Assembly: GCA_963784575.1 (NCBI GenBank)
Contig: CAWARU010000002.1
Span: 372,001 to 436,000 of the forward strand
DNA length: 64,000 nucleotides
Source of the DNA: CAWARU01 sp963784575
GTDB taxonomy: Bacteria > Pseudomonadota > Gammaproteobacteria > UBA6186 > Azoamicaceae
Reading direction: 5' to 3'
The notes below the pieces were generated by a model. It had not been told where the DNA came from. It made no database searches and worked only from the letters and a program-made list of their open reading frames with translations. Positions 51,956 through 61,471 of this stretch are shown in pieces. The position numbers and the translations under genes were made by a program. Positions within the stretch are counted from its first letter, which is position 1. Each line of letters opens with the position of its first letter.

Positions 51956-52543
51956 TTAATCTAACATAGTACAAGGACAGCCGGGCGGAACACCTATATC
52001 ATCAGTCACAAAACCACAAGCAACTTCAGGGTAGAAATAAGTCTTGGCACAACCCTCACCACAGCCGCGTTCTGGAGAATAATAGCACTTGGCACCTTGA
52101 TACCAAGCTGCTCTAAAAGGACCAGCCAAATCCGGAGGACAAAAGCAAGGGCAAGGTCTACCTTGAGCCCCTATTTCCATCCCCATACAAGGCGTGCAAA
52201 ATTGTCTAATGCCCCTGTGCCAACCTTCTTTATAAGCAAATGCATCCACGAGCAATCCATATTTGGAAGAGTCTTCGATTTCAGTCCTAAGACTGCGTTG
52301 CACGCCGCACTGACCATCTTTCACTCCCTGCTCATACCAATTAATCTCTTTACAGTTCTGATTGACGATGTGTTCACTGGGTTTATAACAACCGGGTAAA
52401 ATGAATGCTAATAATGATAAAGAAAATACCAATGCAATGATATTCATGAGGTTAACAAGATTAAGGAGATTAAAGAAATTAAAGAACTGAGTGACAGAAA
52501 TGCTGGAAAATTTGGAAATCATAGAACCATTTTGTTGTAGCAT
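51956..52543 (-). CDS. Cys-rich DUF2799-like lipoprotein
   Basis: 195 residues from the ATG behind AAGG. The signal ends in a lipobox (FILPGC). After it the pattern CKEINWYEQGVKDGQCG and FAYKEGWHRGIRQFC resembles DUF2799 lipoproteins, repeated again as FRAAWYQGAKCY. The second half is unusually rich in Cys and Pro (CPCFCPPD, GCGEGCAK, GCPCTML), about 18 cysteines, suggesting disulfides or metal binding at the cell surface. It ends 60 bases from the converging ankyrin gene. Function unknown. Confidence 0.65.
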   Translation of the reverse strand: MLQQNGSMISKFSSISVTQFFNFFNLLNLVNLMNIIALVFSLSLLAFILPGCYKPSEHIVNQNCKEINWYEQGVKDGQCGVQRSLRTEIEDSSKYGLLVDAFAYKEGWHRGIRQFCTPCMGMEIGAQGRPCPCFCPPDLAGPFRAAWYQGAKCYYSPERGCGEGCAKTYFYPEVACGFVTDDIGVPPGCPCTMLD

Positions 52544-52766
52544 CACATATCCTTGTAAAAACGTTTTGTATCAGGTTTTTTCCATTACATAACTATATGA
52601 AAATTCAAGACAAATTGCTAGTACCTATTTTCAGAGACGAAGATGCTACAATAACTATATAAAATAGTAAAAGATGTCGATAAATATTTATAGATAAATC
52701 AGAGATATACGAAATTGGATTGAATTGGAACGAAAATGTATCTAGAGTACTCCAAAGGTTAATACT

Positions 52767-54818
52767 ATGTCACTGCCTTCAAGCGTTTCCATAGCTCAAA
52801 GAACGGAATTATTAGAAAACCTGATAGATAAAATTGGGGACTATGAAATTGGGGAAAAACCGGATAGCAGAAAACCCGGTAAAGACGGAAGACCTGGTAA
52901 AGAGGGAGACGGGGACCCGCGAAGAGTTCATGAAAGAGTAAATAAAATCTTGCAGAGACCTGCAGCCAGAAGAGAACTCTATGAACCTTATGATGAGTTT
53001 AGAGTATCTCCTACCAAAGCCAGAAAAGAGTTTATAGAGGCATTGGTAAAGAAAAAAGAGGGTTTTCTTTTAACCCCTAAGGTCTCTGCTGTACAACGCC
53101 CTATTTCACTGGAAGAATTCTTCAAGGATAAACATTTATTAGAGTTGTATAAAAAAGCGGTTGCAGAAGAATATGACAGCAAAGAATTCAGAGAAGCGGT
53201 ATTTTTACAAGCAACTTCGGCCTACGAAGCACCTCCAATCAACGCCGGTGAAGCGTCCAAAAAATCAAAGACACCTTTCATTGCTTGGGTTACTGGACCC
53301 TCGAGTGCAGGGAAATCCCATTATACACCAGATGTTATTAAAAAGATTACCGGCGGAAAACGAATCACGAAACATGGCGAACTTATCAAAACCACAGAAG
53401 GCGTTGATTTAGTAACCAGTGTGGATGGAAGCATCGAACGCGAGGTCTGTCAGATGCGACAACTGGTTCTTCAAGCAGCTTTAAAAGAAGGCTATACAGG
53501 AATTAAAGATTTGAACAGCCAAACAGAAGAAAAGAATGTATTCATGCCCAAATTGAGAGGGAAAAAAGGGATAAACAAAATAAAATCAAAAATTAAGAAA
53601 GCCGCATTAGCACAGGGCTTAAACCTCGCAATACCTGTCACTTTAACGAATCCACCAGGTGCAGTGTTTTTTTTGATGCGGGAAATGAGAAAGTACCAAG
53701 AAAAATCACCCTATAGAGATAAGGAAGATCCTTCGATTGTGGTTCCTGTAAACTTAGTATACAGTGAAGTTGTTGGAGCAGATCCAGAAACCTTCCAAGA
53801 AACAGTAAAAGGCATGGGAGACAAAAGAGCTTGGTGGGGTAATCCAGAAAATCATAATATATACCAGGATCCTTTTAAAATGAACAATAGAGCGATTGGT
53901 TGTGAATCCAAAAAATATGGATCAAAGTATTTTATGTTGGGCAGAAATCAAGGTATGCTCGGAAGAAAAAAGTTTAGGGAAGCATTCCCTAAATCAACTT
54001 ACCTAGCGATTGAAAATGACACCCTATTTGTAAAACTGGATCTAGCTCACAATAATATCTTAGTTGAATGTTCCCCATATGATCCTAAAGCCATACTGAT
54101 GAGCGCACGTGAATATCTTTATTGGAACAGTGATGCATTTCGAGACATCAGAAATGCAACGGATCCTGTTTCCTTCTTTGTTAAACCAGATCCACTCCAC
54201 GATAATATCTTAGTAAAATGCAAAGCTGAAGATGATGGAGCGATATTGATGAGCGAAAGTGAATATCGCAATTGGTACAGTGATTCATTTCGAGATATCA
54301 GGAATGCAACAGATGTTGAGATTCCCTTGGAAAAAAAGCTTGAGAAAAATAAGGAAATAATCATTCTTAAAAAGCGAAAACTACTACCGGAAAAAACAAA
54401 ACAATCTATTATTAAATCCAGCGATGACGATCCAAGTTTAGGTCTCACTTCTACTGAAAATCTTGAGGAAAACGAGATATTAAAAAAAAGGCGCAAGCAA
54501 GAGAGCGCAGCGCTTATTCTCCTAAGTTTAAGACCGTATCTACTACAGGTTTTTTTGTGCAAGGAAGCACAATATCAGAATAATATGAAGGTATTTAAAG
54601 CAAGTCCGAATTTCAGAAGATTGCCAGTCAATGTCAGAGATTCTATCGAAGAATTGGCCGAGGCCCTCAACATAAATCAAGCTGATCTTATAGAAACTAT
54701 TGGGGTTTGGTCGCGATTAGAGCTCTCCAAAAAACCAATTACCTTTTTAAAGCAATCTCTGAGATTTCATAAACTGCCACCTGAACTTATCGATATGATA
54801 GAATCTGCCAAGCTTTAA
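52767..54818 (+). CDS. Zeta-toxin-like kinase with two tandem 50-residue repeats
   Basis: 683 residues. The P-loop GPSSAGKS (177-184) followed by SVDGSIERE (218-226) and a large helical insertion resembles zeta toxins, which phosphorylate UDP-N-acetylglucosamine. The protein is far longer than a zeta toxin and no antitoxin gene lies nearby. Residues 421-466 and 471-516 are a tandem repeat (HNNILVECSPYDPKAILMS..EY and HDNILVKCKAEDDGAILMS..EY). No signal peptide. A secreted kinase effector is plausible, not shown. The frame ends at TAA (54816), yet the +1 frame continues coding into the next gene without a start, so the two may be one gene split by an extra T. Confidence 0.7.
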   Translation: MSLPSSVSIAQRTELLENLIDKIGDYEIGEKPDSRKPGKDGRPGKEGDGDPRRVHERVNKILQRPAARRELYEPYDEFRVSPTKARKEFIEALVKKKEGFLLTPKVSAVQRPISLEEFFKDKHLLELYKKAVAEEYDSKEFREAVFLQATSAYEAPPINAGEASKKSKTPFIAWVTGPSSAGKSHYTPDVIKKITGGKRITKHGELIKTTEGVDLVTSVDGSIEREVCQMRQLVLQAALKEGYTGIKDLNSQTEEKNVFMPKLRGKKGINKIKSKIKKAALAQGLNLAIPVTLTNPPGAVFFLMREMRKYQEKSPYRDKEDPSIVVPVNLVYSEVVGADPETFQETVKGMGDKRAWWGNPENHNIYQDPFKMNNRAIGCESKKYGSKYFMLGRNQGMLGRKKFREAFPKSTYLAIENDTLFVKLDLAHNNILVECSPYDPKAILMSAREYLYWNSDAFRDIRNATDPVSFFVKPDPLHDNILVKCKAEDDGAILMSESEYRNWYSDSFRDIRNATDVEIPLEKKLEKNKEIIILKKRKLLPEKTKQSIIKSSDDDPSLGLTSTENLEENEILKKRRKQESAALILLSLRPYLLQVFLCKEAQYQNNMKVFKASPNFRRLPVNVRDSIEELAEALNINQADLIETIGVWSRLELSKKPITFLKQSLRFHKLPPELIDMIESAKL

Positions 54819-54915
54819 AGGGCTCCGCGGCGAAGTCAAAAAAAATCACAAATCTGCTGAATTTTGGCTAAACATCAGAAATAAGCTCGAATCCATCTAT
54901 GACACACTCAATACT

Positions 54916-56307
54916 GTGAGAACTGCTGCACAATTCCCCCCAGTCGATATTGCCTTCGGATTTGCCGTCAATACTGTGAAAATGCTACAAAGATTCTGCG
55001 ATTGGCGCGCGAGTAAAAATGATCCTTTAGTATTAGGTTCAAAAAAATTATTAACGGGATTGACTGTGGCAGATTCTGTCGCGACAGCCTGCGCTGTTAT
55101 TGGATTTTCAGCACTTGCAAGCTCTTATGCGACAACGGGTGCACTTGCAGTGACTGGTGTGGCACTTGCGCCTATTTGTTTATTTATTTATGCGGCTGTC
55201 AGTGCCGGCATTAAGACAGCAGGTGTTTTTCACAGTGTATATGATTTCATCAAAGAAATTGGAAAAAAAGAACCGCACAATACTTATGGCCTCCGAATTG
55301 CAAAGCGCTGCAATGAAATTTTCAACAATATGGCGCATGTCGCATTCAGAGTATTGCTCGCGATAGTCGCATTCATCGCCATTGCAAATCCTTTAGGTCT
55401 GACTATCGCCGCCACAACCGTCATCGCGAGCGCCGTTGCAATCACAATTTTCGGTGCAGCAAGTCTCTGGATCAAAAACACTTTGCACAAAAAAATTCAA
55501 GAAAGAAACAAGGTAGCGCTGGAGCAAATGGAAATTCATGCACCACGAGAAAATTTGAAGCCAGAAATAACACCCGGCAGGAGACCGAGACCAGTCCAAG
55601 GTCCAAGTCAAGGTCCAAGCCAAACCGAAGGTGTAAGCCCAATTCCAGACGTAAGTCCGAGATCGAGCAGTAGTCTAAGCGGAAGTAGAAGCGGAAGCGG
55701 AAGTAGAAGCAGAATCCCCACTCAGAGTCAATTACTCACCAATTACAACGATATACAGGCAAAGCCGCGAACAGACTTAACCTGGCAATACCAAAGTCCC
55801 TATCAAAGTATTGAACGACCATTTATCAAAGCAGATAAGCTTAAGGATGATATAGTGGCTGTCGGTAGCGACCGTGGCATGAATTTGACAATCATTCCAG
55901 AGGAACAATCACAAGATAAATTTAGGATCTATAAAGATGCAGAACGGGGTCCTAAATGGATTGCAGATGTGCATTGTGAGGAAAACTTGATTACTTATCA
56001 GCTGCCTCACACAAAAACACAGGATCAAGAACATCGAAATGAAATAATAGCTTTATTGCAACCCATGATAGATAATGAAGCTGAAATACTCACGCTAGAA
56101 AAAGGGACCTCAAAAGAGCTGCTTTTTATTTATGAAACTGCACTTGACTTGGGCATAAAAAATATTAACATTGCGCCCGAGGCTCGACAAAAAATCGAAA
56201 AATTTCAACATGAACAATTACAAGCACTGGAGTATCGTTTGTTTGCTTTAAAGACAAGCCCAGAGAGAGATTTAAGAGCTCCTACGACACCTGGAAAATT
56301 AATATAA
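54916..56307 (+). CDS. Membrane-associated unknown protein, probable C-terminal part of the zeta-like gene
   Basis: 463 residues from a GTG without a good ribosome site. The frame is open back to 54802 and reads GLRGEVKKNHKSAEFWLNIRNKLESIYDTLN, with no ATG. This fits continuation from the preceding gene after a one-base insertion in TTT at 54814-54816. Hydrophobic helices lie at about 50-105 and 140-185 (ACAVIGFSALASSYATTGALAVTGVALAPICLFIY; FRVLLAIVAFIAIANPLGLTIAATTVIASAVAITIFG). A Ser/Gly/Arg linker (SSSLSGSRSGSGSRSR) follows, then a soluble domain of about 150 residues of unknown family. Confidence 0.6.
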   Translation: MRTAAQFPPVDIAFGFAVNTVKMLQRFCDWRASKNDPLVLGSKKLLTGLTVADSVATACAVIGFSALASSYATTGALAVTGVALAPICLFIYAAVSAGIKTAGVFHSVYDFIKEIGKKEPHNTYGLRIAKRCNEIFNNMAHVAFRVLLAIVAFIAIANPLGLTIAATTVIASAVAITIFGAASLWIKNTLHKKIQERNKVALEQMEIHAPRENLKPEITPGRRPRPVQGPSQGPSQTEGVSPIPDVSPRSSSSLSGSRSGSGSRSRIPTQSQLLTNYNDIQAKPRTDLTWQYQSPYQSIERPFIKADKLKDDIVAVGSDRGMNLTIIPEEQSQDKFRIYKDAERGPKWIADVHCEENLITYQLPHTKTQDQEHRNEIIALLQPMIDNEAEILTLEKGTSKELLFIYETALDLGIKNINIAPEARQKIEKFQHEQLQALEYRLFALKTSPERDLRAPTTPGKLI

Positions 56308-56318
56308 TTTAATATACT

Positions 56319-58802
56319 TTAGCCAAACAAATATTTAACGGCAGCCTCGCCTTTTTCAACAATTTCTTTTTCGGTTTCTATTGTCAGTAATGGAAGTGGT
56401 TTGTCTTTATAACAAGTCAAAAGATAATTATACATCCAGTGCACTGATTTGTGAGATAGCTCTTCACAAGCAAATTCTGAGCATTCCTTTGCCAATTCTT
56501 CATTGTATTTAATACTGGCGTATTCAGATACTTCTGCCTCTGGATTTAAAAACTCTGCACCCGTATATTCAAAAATGATACATGTTAGGGATTTATTGAA
56601 AATCTGATTAAGTTCAGAAAATCGATTATAAATTTCTTTCAAAGCTCGGACCCAAAAAAATGCTCTTGTTACTGTGCCATGTGCTGAATATCGCTGAAAC
56701 CCAATATTATCAAGTAAAAAATGAAGTTTATTCGAACAGCCAACAAATGGTTTTGAAAGGCTACATTGCTCTGGAACTATTTCTATTAAAATTTTTGCCG
56801 TGGTGACAGGATCATTCGAATACTCCAAATAATTAAGGAAGGACTTAGAATACCTCGGATCATTTAAATTAGCGCCTTTTTCAAATAAACATTTAAAGAC
56901 GTCTAAAGAAGCATTCTTTTTGATAGCCATAGCTAGCGGTGTGTCATCTTCATCATAATCCTGTTCAACATTAACACCCTTTTTACATAGAAGTATTGCA
57001 ACATCATTCCGACTTTTCTTTATGGCAAGAGACAAAATCGAATGTCTCTCGTCTTTGCTTGTATATTGATCATAAGTATATTTATCATCTGTCAAATCTT
57101 CATCGAGTAAGAACTCAAAAACCGCAATCGGTGCTTTATTTTTTAAGGCCAATTGAAAAGCAGATTTATCTTTCCTTTTGGCAAGGGCGTGATTATATTT
57201 CAAGTCTATGCCTAATTTTTGTAAGAAATGGATCGCTGCTTGTGTTTTTTGAATTTTATTTGTGTGGGCACCCTCTTGCTGCAAGTGCCCTTGAATTAAA
57301 TTCAACAATAACTGCTGTTTGGTCCGAATATCTAATAAGTCCATAGACAAAACTTGATGAAGTTCCGGTGTCATTTTTGCCAAAAATTGACCCTCTTTCG
57401 CATTTTGTAATATTTCATTTTTAAGCTTGACAATTCCAAATTCGGCATGCATTTTTGCCAGAGGATACTGCTTTTTATGATAAAGCCTTAATCGATTTCT
57501 TAGACTATCGCGAATTATCTTCACTATCTCTTCGTAACTATATAATTCCGGATATACGGCAGATTTCTTGAGCTTATCCAACATTTCACAAAGTGTCTTT
57601 TTGTGAGAATCAGCCAATTCAGGTGTCACTTTATTAGCTGTTTGTGTTATGATTATCGCAAGTATTGGATCTTCGCAATTTACTGTTGTAGATTGCGTTA
57701 ATTTACAATATTTCTCTGCTATGCTCTTTACAAGATCTGGCAGCATTGCTTCGAATGGTTTCAATGATCCCAATACTTTATTGGTTTCAAAGAACACTTC
57801 CGGATTAGGATGTCCCATTAAATGTCCCCTCCTACCATTTTCTAGAAACTCGAAAGGGTCATTGCCATTAATATCTTGACTATAAGGAGATGCACCTGCG
57901 TCCATTAATAGCTGGGCGCCATACGTCTCCCAACCATACATTGCATAATGTAGCGGGGTGGATTTTTCTTTCAACAGACACATATCTGCTCCATAACTCA
58001 CAAAAGGATAAAGATCTACCCGAGGTCCTATCTGAGACATCGTAACCGGTTGATTGATATTCGCGCCATGAAGAATAAAATACTCTAAAAATCTTTTTCC
58101 AAAAATCAGACTGGTTTCGTATTGTTTATCTGCACATAACTCTGCACACCAATGTAAAACAGTTTCACCGTAGTAATTAGTAGCATTAATATCTGCTTTA
58201 TTGGCGAGCAGCAATTGTACAATGCTTAAGGTTTTTCTTATTATTTCGTCTAGTCCTTTTTTATCAATGAGTACTTTGGGTTCGCCATTTTTTTTCATAA
58301 CAATTTCATCATTTTTCCTCACATAGGGACGTAAATCCCTATTGCTGTATTTTTGTTGACCTCCTTTAATCGCATAATGCAGGGGAGTTCCATGAACCAT
58401 AGGCATATAATATTGCGTATGATCTTTCCCGTTTCGTTTTGTATACTCGGGACTTTGATTGGTTTTTAAATTAACATTCGCACCGTTTTGAATTAAGAAT
58501 TCGACAACCTCAACTTGTAAAGAATTGGCGGCGATATGTAAAGGGCCGCCACCTTGGCCATCGATGAGTATATTCACATCGGCACCGCGCTCGATTAACA
58601 GTTTTAGGGTTGCTACATGTTTATTGAGCACAGCAAGATGACAGGCCGTGATACCTGGGTGATATTCAGAATTTGTGTTTTTATCTCTGTATACCGTTGT
58701 CGATTTGCTATTGACATCAACGCCTTCGTCGAGAAGTTTTTTAATTGTTGTATTATCCCCTTTATTGGCTGCTTCTAACAAGGCTTCAATCGTTGTACTC
58801 AT
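56319..58802 (-). CDS. Large ankyrin-repeat protein
   Basis: About 827 residues. N-terminal ankyrin repeats are clear (TACHLAVLNKHVATLKLLIERGADVN, GPLHIAANSLQVEVVEFLIQNGANVN, GETVLHWCAELC, STPLHYAMYGWETYGAQLLMDAGASP). A helical middle follows, then a second ankyrin cluster (about 580-670: SILSLAIKKSRNDVAILLCKKGVNV, TPLAMAIKKNASLDVFKCLFEKGANL). A unique end follows. The ATG at 58802 is preferred to the GTG at 58808. No signal peptide. The size and two-cluster layout are typical of Legionellales effectors, but secretion is not demonstrated. It converges on the membrane protein gene with a 12-base gap. Confidence 0.88.
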   Translation of the reverse strand: MSTTIEALLEAANKGDNTTIKKLLDEGVDVNSKSTTVYRDKNTNSEYHPGITACHLAVLNKHVATLKLLIERGADVNILIDGQGGGPLHIAANSLQVEVVEFLIQNGANVNLKTNQSPEYTKRNGKDHTQYYMPMVHGTPLHYAIKGGQQKYSNRDLRPYVRKNDEIVMKKNGEPKVLIDKKGLDEIIRKTLSIVQLLLANKADINATNYYGETVLHWCAELCADKQYETSLIFGKRFLEYFILHGANINQPVTMSQIGPRVDLYPFVSYGADMCLLKEKSTPLHYAMYGWETYGAQLLMDAGASPYSQDINGNDPFEFLENGRRGHLMGHPNPEVFFETNKVLGSLKPFEAMLPDLVKSIAEKYCKLTQSTTVNCEDPILAIIITQTANKVTPELADSHKKTLCEMLDKLKKSAVYPELYSYEEIVKIIRDSLRNRLRLYHKKQYPLAKMHAEFGIVKLKNEILQNAKEGQFLAKMTPELHQVLSMDLLDIRTKQQLLLNLIQGHLQQEGAHTNKIQKTQAAIHFLQKLGIDLKYNHALAKRKDKSAFQLALKNKAPIAVFEFLLDEDLTDDKYTYDQYTSKDERHSILSLAIKKSRNDVAILLCKKGVNVEQDYDEDDTPLAMAIKKNASLDVFKCLFEKGANLNDPRYSKSFLNYLEYSNDPVTTAKILIEIVPEQCSLSKPFVGCSNKLHFLLDNIGFQRYSAHGTVTRAFFWVRALKEIYNRFSELNQIFNKSLTCIIFEYTGAEFLNPEAEVSEYASIKYNEELAKECSEFACEELSHKSVHWMYNYLLTCYKDKPLPLLTIETEKEIVEKGEAAVKYLFG

Positions 58803-58977
58803 CTTCACATCCCATAATTTTAATAAAAAAACAATTAAATCAGATAACTAAAGCTATGTCAATATCCATATCAAGGCATATTCATATCAAGTCTTTTTTG
58901 GAGTTTTGGTATTTTTTGGGTATTCTATAAAATAAAAATGTACTGATTTATTATGTGTGAGGATTAATGAGGTTTAC

Positions 58978-60141
58978 ATGGAACACTACTCCCCTATTCC
59001 CTATGGCCATCCTGCCTGGGTTGAAATTAACTTAGATCAATTCAAGCAAAATCTTCAAGGTATCAAACAATTTATTGGCAATCGGCGCATTTGCATTGCG
59101 ATTAAGTCAAATGCCTATGGCCATGGTCTGATACCCATTGGCCGGGCTGCTGTCGAAGCAAAAGTAGATTACCTAGCTGTCTCCTGCTTAAAAGAAGGCG
59201 CTGAGCTCCGAAATGCGGGTATTATGATTCCTATTTTGGTGTTAGGTGCCATCCACGAGGAACAAATCCCAGAACTCCTTTCCTATCAATTAGAATTCAC
59301 AATTTCTTCAGCCTATAAAGCCAAGCTTACAGCCAAAAAATGCCAGGAGCTCAATCAAAAAGGCAAAATCCATGTTGAAATTGATACTGGCATGCAGCGA
59401 ACCGGGGTTCGACCAGAAACCGGAGTTGAATTGCTGGATTATATCTATAGTATGAAATGCTTTGATGTGGTTGGAATATATTCACACCTTGCTACGGCAG
59501 ATAGACCGAACGATACTTTTGCCAAACAGCAAATTCAGGCTTTCACAAAATTTATTAAAGAAAATGTCACCGATAAAAATCGAAACCTTATCTGTCATTT
59601 GGCAAATTCCGGTGGTCTTTGCTACTACCCAGAATCTCATTTGGACATGGTGAGACCCGGTTTGCTTGCCTTTGGCTATTTTCCTAATGCAATAAGCCCC
59701 AGTGAAACCTTAGGAAATTCATTGCAGCTCATTAAACCTTGTTTTTCTGTCAAAGCTAAAATTGCTTACTTTAAAGTAGTCGAGGCAGGACAAGGCATCA
59801 GTTATAACCACCGCTATATGACGAGCGAACGAACCCGTATCGTCACAGTTCCTATTGGGTATGGCGATGGATTGAGGCGTTCCCTCTCCAACTGCGGACA
59901 ATGTTTGATCAATGGTCGAAAATACCAAATTTCAGGTACTATTTGTATGGATCAATTCATGGTTGATATCCACAACAACGAAGCGCATGTGGGCGACGAG
60001 GTAACTCTTATCGGTCAGCAGGGAGTGGAGGAAATAACTTTAGATGAGATGTCTCGGCTTTGTGATACCATTCCTTATGAAATCTTGTGCGGATTTAATG
60101 ATCGGCTGCCGCGGTATTACGTCACGACAGCTGCAAATTAA
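58978..60141 (+). CDS. alr: Alanine racemase
   Basis: A 387-residue PLP enzyme making D-alanine for peptidoglycan. Lys43 in AIKSNAYGHG carries PLP. Tyr276 in GISYNHRY is the second catalytic base, and the following TVPIGYGDGLRR and the IDTGMQRTG stretch are conserved in the family. The ATG at 58978 was chosen because GAGG lies five bases upstream; a GTG at 58957 is in frame. No other cell-wall gene is adjacent. A GGGAAT palindrome follows at 60167-60186. Confidence 0.93.
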   Translation: MEHYSPIPYGHPAWVEINLDQFKQNLQGIKQFIGNRRICIAIKSNAYGHGLIPIGRAAVEAKVDYLAVSCLKEGAELRNAGIMIPILVLGAIHEEQIPELLSYQLEFTISSAYKAKLTAKKCQELNQKGKIHVEIDTGMQRTGVRPETGVELLDYIYSMKCFDVVGIYSHLATADRPNDTFAKQQIQAFTKFIKENVTDKNRNLICHLANSGGLCYYPESHLDMVRPGLLAFGYFPNAISPSETLGNSLQLIKPCFSVKAKIAYFKVVEAGQGISYNHRYMTSERTRIVTVPIGYGDGLRRSLSNCGQCLINGRKYQISGTICMDQFMVDIHNNEAHVGDEVTLIGQQGVEEITLDEMSRLCDTIPYEILCGFNDRLPRYYVTTAAN

Positions 60142-60166
60142 AATGCAAGATCTTGATTTTTTATAG

Positions 60167-60186
60167 ATTCCCGCCTCCGCGGGAAT
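60167..60186. repeat. Dispersed palindrome after alr
   Basis: ATTCCCGC-CTCC-GCGGGAAT, an 8-bp perfect stem of the same type as 51157-51184. No T-run follows. It lies 25 bases after the alr stop. Confidence 0.65.
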
Positions 60187-60324
60187 ATAGCAAGCTAAAT
60201 AAGTTATTTTAGAAAGCTAATAAATAAAGCATTTCAAGTTGAATCTCTTGGATAAAATGATTACTATTTGGAACTCGAGATAATGATTAGTAACTAAGAG
60301 GTTACTTTGATGGGGGATACTTAA

Positions 60325-61422
60325 ATGAAAGCCAACATCCAAGGATTTATTTTTTACATTGTTTCTGCACTGCTGTTTCTCTGGATACCAAATATAGCGT
60401 CTGGAGCATCGCAAGCAACAACAAATATCACTCAGGATACAAAAGCAGGATCGATCAGCAAGCCTAGTGAAAAAAAGAAAGTACTTCGCATCTACACTAC
60501 CCGATCACTGTCTAGAACCATCGAAAAATATATCCTGAAAGATTTTGAAGCCACGCACAATTGCAAGCTAGAATTCATCAGCACACAAGGCATCGAAACG
60601 ATTCTGACCGAAATTCAAATTTCAAAAAAACCCAGGGGAGATCTTATACTCGGATTAAATTATGATGCTTGCAGAACAGCACGATTGAAAAAATACTTAA
60701 AGCCTCATCAAACAATGCTGGGGAATATCTCGAAACTCGAACTTCCTATCGCTTGGACAGACCCGTATTTAATTCCTATCCAATTTGGTTTTATAAGCTT
60801 TGTCTACGATAAAAATAAGATTGAATTCCCGCCTAAAAGTTTTGAAGAACTTGCCGCAGGCAAGTATAAGGTAATATTGAGTGATCCAAGAACAAGCACT
60901 ACAGGGCAAAGTCTTCTTTTTTGGATAAAGTCAGTTTATGATAACAATGCGGCACAATTTTGGCAGCGATTGAAACCCAATATCCTAACCTTCACCAGAA
61001 GCTGGAGCGAGGCCTATAGTTTATTTCTAAAGGGCGAGGCTCCCATCGTGCTGAGCTACACTACTTCAGAGTTATATCATAAGTTACAAGAAAAAAATGA
61101 CAACATTGCAGCAAGTCATTTTCAAGAAGGACAGTATCTGGAGGTACTTGTTGCAGCAGTTCTGAACAACTCCGAAAACCACGAACTGGCATCGAAACTG
61201 CTCGCTGAGTTACTGAATGAACCTTTCCAAAAAGCCTGTGTATTTGGCAGCTGGAACTATCCAGTCAGGCATTTTGAATCACTTCCCATTGAGTTCAAAC
61301 GCTTTCCTGTTTTTGTAACAGAAAAATATGCTTCAGGTACTGAGAATGATAAATTTTCAGAGGATTGGGATAGCTTCAAGCAAAAGGCTTTGGATGAATG
61401 GCTGGAAGCGCTTTCCTCATGA
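60325..61422 (+). CDS. thiB: Thiamine ABC transporter, periplasmic binding protein
   Basis: 365 residues. A signal peptide (IFYIVSALLFLWIPNIASGA) is followed by a linker and the binding domain. The domain closely follows E. coli ThiB/TbpA: VYDKNKIEFPPKSFEEL, LSDPRTSTTGQSLLFWIKSVY, WSEAYSLFLKGEAPIVLSYTTS, YHKLQEKNDNIAASHFQEGQYLEV and GSWNYPV. The SYTTS and WSEAY stretches line the thiamine site. It heads a three-gene operon for thiamine or thiamine-phosphate uptake. GGGGGAT precedes the ATG. No TPP riboswitch (no CTGAGA or similar core) was found upstream, which is unusual for this gene. Confidence 0.93.
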   Translation: MKANIQGFIFYIVSALLFLWIPNIASGASQATTNITQDTKAGSISKPSEKKKVLRIYTTRSLSRTIEKYILKDFEATHNCKLEFISTQGIETILTEIQISKKPRGDLILGLNYDACRTARLKKYLKPHQTMLGNISKLELPIAWTDPYLIPIQFGFISFVYDKNKIEFPPKSFEELAAGKYKVILSDPRTSTTGQSLLFWIKSVYDNNAAQFWQRLKPNILTFTRSWSEAYSLFLKGEAPIVLSYTTSELYHKLQEKNDNIAASHFQEGQYLEVLVAAVLNNSENHELASKLLAELLNEPFQKACVFGSWNYPVRHFESLPIEFKRFPVFVTEKYASGTENDKFSEDWDSFKQKALDEWLEALSS

Positions 61423-61471
61423 TAGTTAACCTCATGATAGCTAATAATTTAATAAGAGCGATATCCTCATT

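Noticed and set aside
60142..60324. TPP riboswitch before thiB
   Set aside because: The conserved CTGAGA and the GAACCTGATC-like segments could not be found.
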